This document shows, one piece after another, positions 61,242-64,000 of a DNA stretch of 64,000 nt. The stretch comes from Sphagnum magellanicum (taxonomy: Eukaryota; Streptophyta; Sphagnopsida; Sphagnales; Sphagnaceae): NCBI GenBank assembly GCA_021904315.1, contig CM038923.1, forward strand, positions 9,182,038 through 9,246,037, written 5' to 3'. Numbering within the stretch: position 1 is the stretch's first letter; each line of letters starts with the position of its first letter. The position numbers were made by a program, and so were the translations under genes. The notes beneath the pieces are model-generated. The model saw only the letters and a program-made list of their open reading frames with translations. It had not been told where the DNA came from and did not search any database.

Positions 61242-62410
61242 GGTCTTTTTAAGAACCGAATGGCCACTCCAAAAGTGGAGTGAAAAGTCTTCCCAGATAC
61301 ACCACAAATATATCTAGGGTTTTAAATAGCAAAATATATCACTGACTGAATTGTGCAGTGTGAAACTCCCCCAACATGCCTGAATTTTCTTAACATGCGG
61401 CAGCCCTGAACACACAATTTGCAGAATTGGCGGGATGTGACCACCCTATGGACGATATATTTCTGCGCTTACCAAATCCCATCAAGCAGAGACACCCATG
61501 CTCAGAACCTCCGAGGTGCATATATAACCCAGCGTTCTCCTCTACCTCTCACAATCTTTTATGGAAGCAATAGCAAAAAGGCTATTCCAATCTGGATAGG
61601 TGGTTCTACGCAAGGAATCTCCACCTATTTCAAAGCCTTCCAAGCCAAGCAACATGTAGGCTCCCAGTTACATTTTATGTGACATTTGCATTTGAATTTC
61701 TATTAGCATGCCAATAAAAAACAATTTACATTTATCCTTTTCATGGAGCAAGTGTACTTTTGGCTAAGTGTCATGTTAAAACTGAAATTGGTGGCTAATT
61801 TCAACATGACCACAAAAAATTACTGTGTAGTTGATTGTATTCATAATATCATATTTATAGGTTTATTCTTTTTGGTGAATGGATGAACAAGAGCATTTTC
61901 ATTTATTCTACATGTATATGCATAGACATGAAATTATGTCACAATTCACATGTCTTTTTTTCTTTTTCTATTTGTTGATAATAAATGAATTATCTCTCAC
62001 TAAAGAATCCTCCATAATTCGAAAAGAAGGGCCCTTTAAACTTTTACCACAAAATTTAAGTATCTTATATGGTAATGATTAAATATCTACGGTCATTCCC
62101 AATACTTGTTCCCATTGACCCTAGGTTACCAAAGGCCCAAGAAAAAAACCATGCAAGGTGTAGGACATGACATTAACATAACTTGTAAAATGTCTAGCGC
62201 CATGTCCAAGGGAATCTTATGAGATTTGACCTGAGGCCAAAGCGAATATTTCCTGTCTTGGGACCTAGGACAGAGAATATTCTACTCTAAACCTCTAGCC
62301 CGAGGCCACTCCGTTCATGGCCTTCTTGGAATTCGGAAAATGCCCACTGCCTCAGTCATTCCACTACACCAAAAGCTCCTTGGGGGCACAGTGAAGGCCA
62401 TTATACATCA
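61242..62410. other. Spacer with no recognised gene
   Basis: The plus frame 61,419-61,682 (87 codons) matches no family I know. Nothing else is supported. Confidence 0.4.
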
Positions 62411-62415
62411 CCCTA

Positions 62416-62810
62416 CTGACTTTGCTAATGTTCAGTGAGATGTCCTATGCAACTTTGTCGTTCCGCACTTTACAGGACAAAAGAAATATATATATGTGTG
62501 TGTTTTGTCCTGCTGTTCACATGCAAGTTTAAACCCATGACCAGTGCTTTATTTGAACAAGTCCAAAGAGACCGAAGGGTGGTGTTTGATCCAGCAAAAG
62601 ATACACCAAGTCCAGAATCCTGAAAACTCCCATAGACCCACCCCTACAGACTTTGCTGTGTTCAGTGAATGTCCTATGGAAATTTTTCGTTCTGCACTTT
62701 ACAAGACATTGTGTATATATTTGTCCTGCTGTTTAACATGCAAGTTTGAACCCATGACCTGTGCTTTATTTGATCAAGTCCAAAGAGACCTAAAGGTGGT
62801 GTTTGAGGGT
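62416..62810 (+). repeat. Tandem duplication of about 230 bp
   Basis: The segment starting at 62,416 (GACTTTGCT...GTTCAGTGA) is repeated from 62,646, including CGTTC(C/T)GCACTTTACA, TGTCCTGCTGTT and GTGCTTTATTTGA. The second copy is somewhat shorter through small deletions. Frames over it are not conserved between the two copies. Confidence 0.75.
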
Positions 62811-64000
62811 CCTGTGTGGGATGCAACACTGATACTTGCAAAGTTTGTACGGGGTTTGAAGTGACCTGCAAGTTGACACTTCAAACCAAAAAACCGTAGG
62901 TCCATGTGGTTGCAGGGATCCAACTGTAGGGAGCCTATTGTGAACCGCATTTTCAGTGAAGTTCTAAGAGAATTGTGGGGGCCAATTTTGCCTTTCTTGG
63001 AAATGAGGAAAGTTTTGGAACATTGAGGTGAAGCATGTCCAACTTTAATGTATAGCGGCCTTATGAAGTTGGGGGCCCATGTCAAGCCCATCACCTTGGT
63101 TTTGCAGCCCACAATCTTACACTCCATCTTCTTTTTTATATCATTGAAAATTCAGCAACAATAGTAAGGGTTGAAAATGTTTTTTCATTCCATTTTGTGT
63201 TCAAACCCAATTTGGTGCAATTTTGTAACACTTTTTTCTTTGGTTAAAAAAGAAAGGAATGTTCAACTTCAATTGAAACCAAGAAAGAAAGAAAATATTC
63301 TAAAACAAACGCATTATAAAGCAAAGGTGTTTTGAAATTGACAAGTTACAATATCATAATATTTTAACGACTTCAAATAAAAATATATTATTTTAAAAAA
63401 AATGTTAAAATTGTGCAGTTTTGTGTGAATAATTTATTTATTTGTCACTTGTTTTAATCCTATTTCGAAACTCTAGCACATCCTTCTATCTTTGAAGTGC
63501 TACTAGTCAAGGAGTGTACTTCAACTGCTTATTCTTCTGTTGTTTTCACATTTGTATTCGCATTTGAAACTATCCAAAAGTTGATGATGCATGAATTATA
63601 GTCACTTTCTCTAGCACCTTTACAATATTTTCTAGATTTCCACTTGAGTTTGAATCAAGCAAAATAAAATCTCCCAAAGTAAGAGGGCTCTAAGCAACTC
63701 GTCCAACCTCTCTTCCATGTGCAATTAAAATACATGTTATAATTGAACATATTGTCAATTTCATACACAAACAATAATTTTCATATTACCAAACAATGTA
63801 AATTTTATTTTACACAACTCCATTTACAACACTTAACACATGTGCATAGGCACAATTTGCCCCTAAAAGAAGTGAAAAATAGGTGGTGGAAATGCTCAAC
63901 AATTAAAAATGTTAACTATAATAAGCAATTGCCCATTGCCAAATACAAAAATGAATGGGTAGAATATTTTGGCACAAGGGAATTTTGAAGCCCTTTCCAT
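62811..64000. other. Right end of window, no recognised gene
   Basis: The part near 63,050-63,125 weakly resembles 58,450-58,510 (CATGTCAAGCCCATC-type wording), suggesting another dispersed repeat. The plus frame 63,743-63,988 reaches nearly the window edge and has no known domain. Confidence 0.4.

Overview
This is nuclear DNA from a land plant. The genes carry GT-AG introns, the spacers are AT-rich and full of decayed repeats, and the gene families are plant ones: NB-ARC/LRR receptors, an APD-type RING ligase and a TMEM62-like phosphoesterase. The receptors begin with an alpha/beta-hydrolase domain and have no TIR, coiled coil or kinase. This 'HNL' (hydrolase-NBS-LRR) class was described from liverworts, so a non-flowering plant (bryophyte, lycophyte or fern) is the best guess. 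That placement is inference; the species cannot be read from the sequence.

The window is built around a segmental duplication with a period of 36.69 kb. Unit 1 is about 1-26,686 (its left end may lie outside the window) and unit 2 is about 36,691-58,230. Each unit carries one HNL locus on the minus strand (HNL1 about 24.5-17.3 kb, HNL2 about 57.0-50.2 kb) and long non-coding flanks. Using the HNL-upstream-to-downstream blocks named here, unit 1 reads A (1-4,302), B (4,303-8,400), a solo LRR exon (8.8-10.9 kb), C (11,004-14,921), B' (14,922-16,890, with an internal deletion), then HNL1. Unit 2 reads A2, E (40,796-41,873, unique), C2 (with a 0.78-kb inversion relative to C), B2, then HNL2.

HNL1 has five connected exons whose splice phases all agree: three hydrolase exons, one 354-codon NB-ARC exon and one LRR exon. 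The hydrolase and NB-ARC parts are open, but the LRR exon meets a stop after about three repeats. HNL2 has the same exon structure but a stop in the first hydrolase exon and another at the start of the LRR exon. The third locus is only an LRR exon. All three LRR exons are long tandem arrays of a 72-bp (24-residue) unit, about 25-30 units each, broken by stops. Some stops are shared between arrays, which points to exchange between copies.

The unduplicated spacer (26.7-36.7 kb) holds two MITE-like elements, an APD-type RING E3 ligase gene (29.0-31.7 kb, minus) whose nine exons can be placed, a frameshifted TMEM62-like metallophosphoesterase gene (32.9-35.3 kb, plus) and a 5S-rRNA-like sequence. 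The right end (58.2-64 kb) is mostly repeats, with one small DUF247-like fragment at 60.1 kb. No functional rRNA or tRNA gene, CRISPR array or organellar gene was seen.
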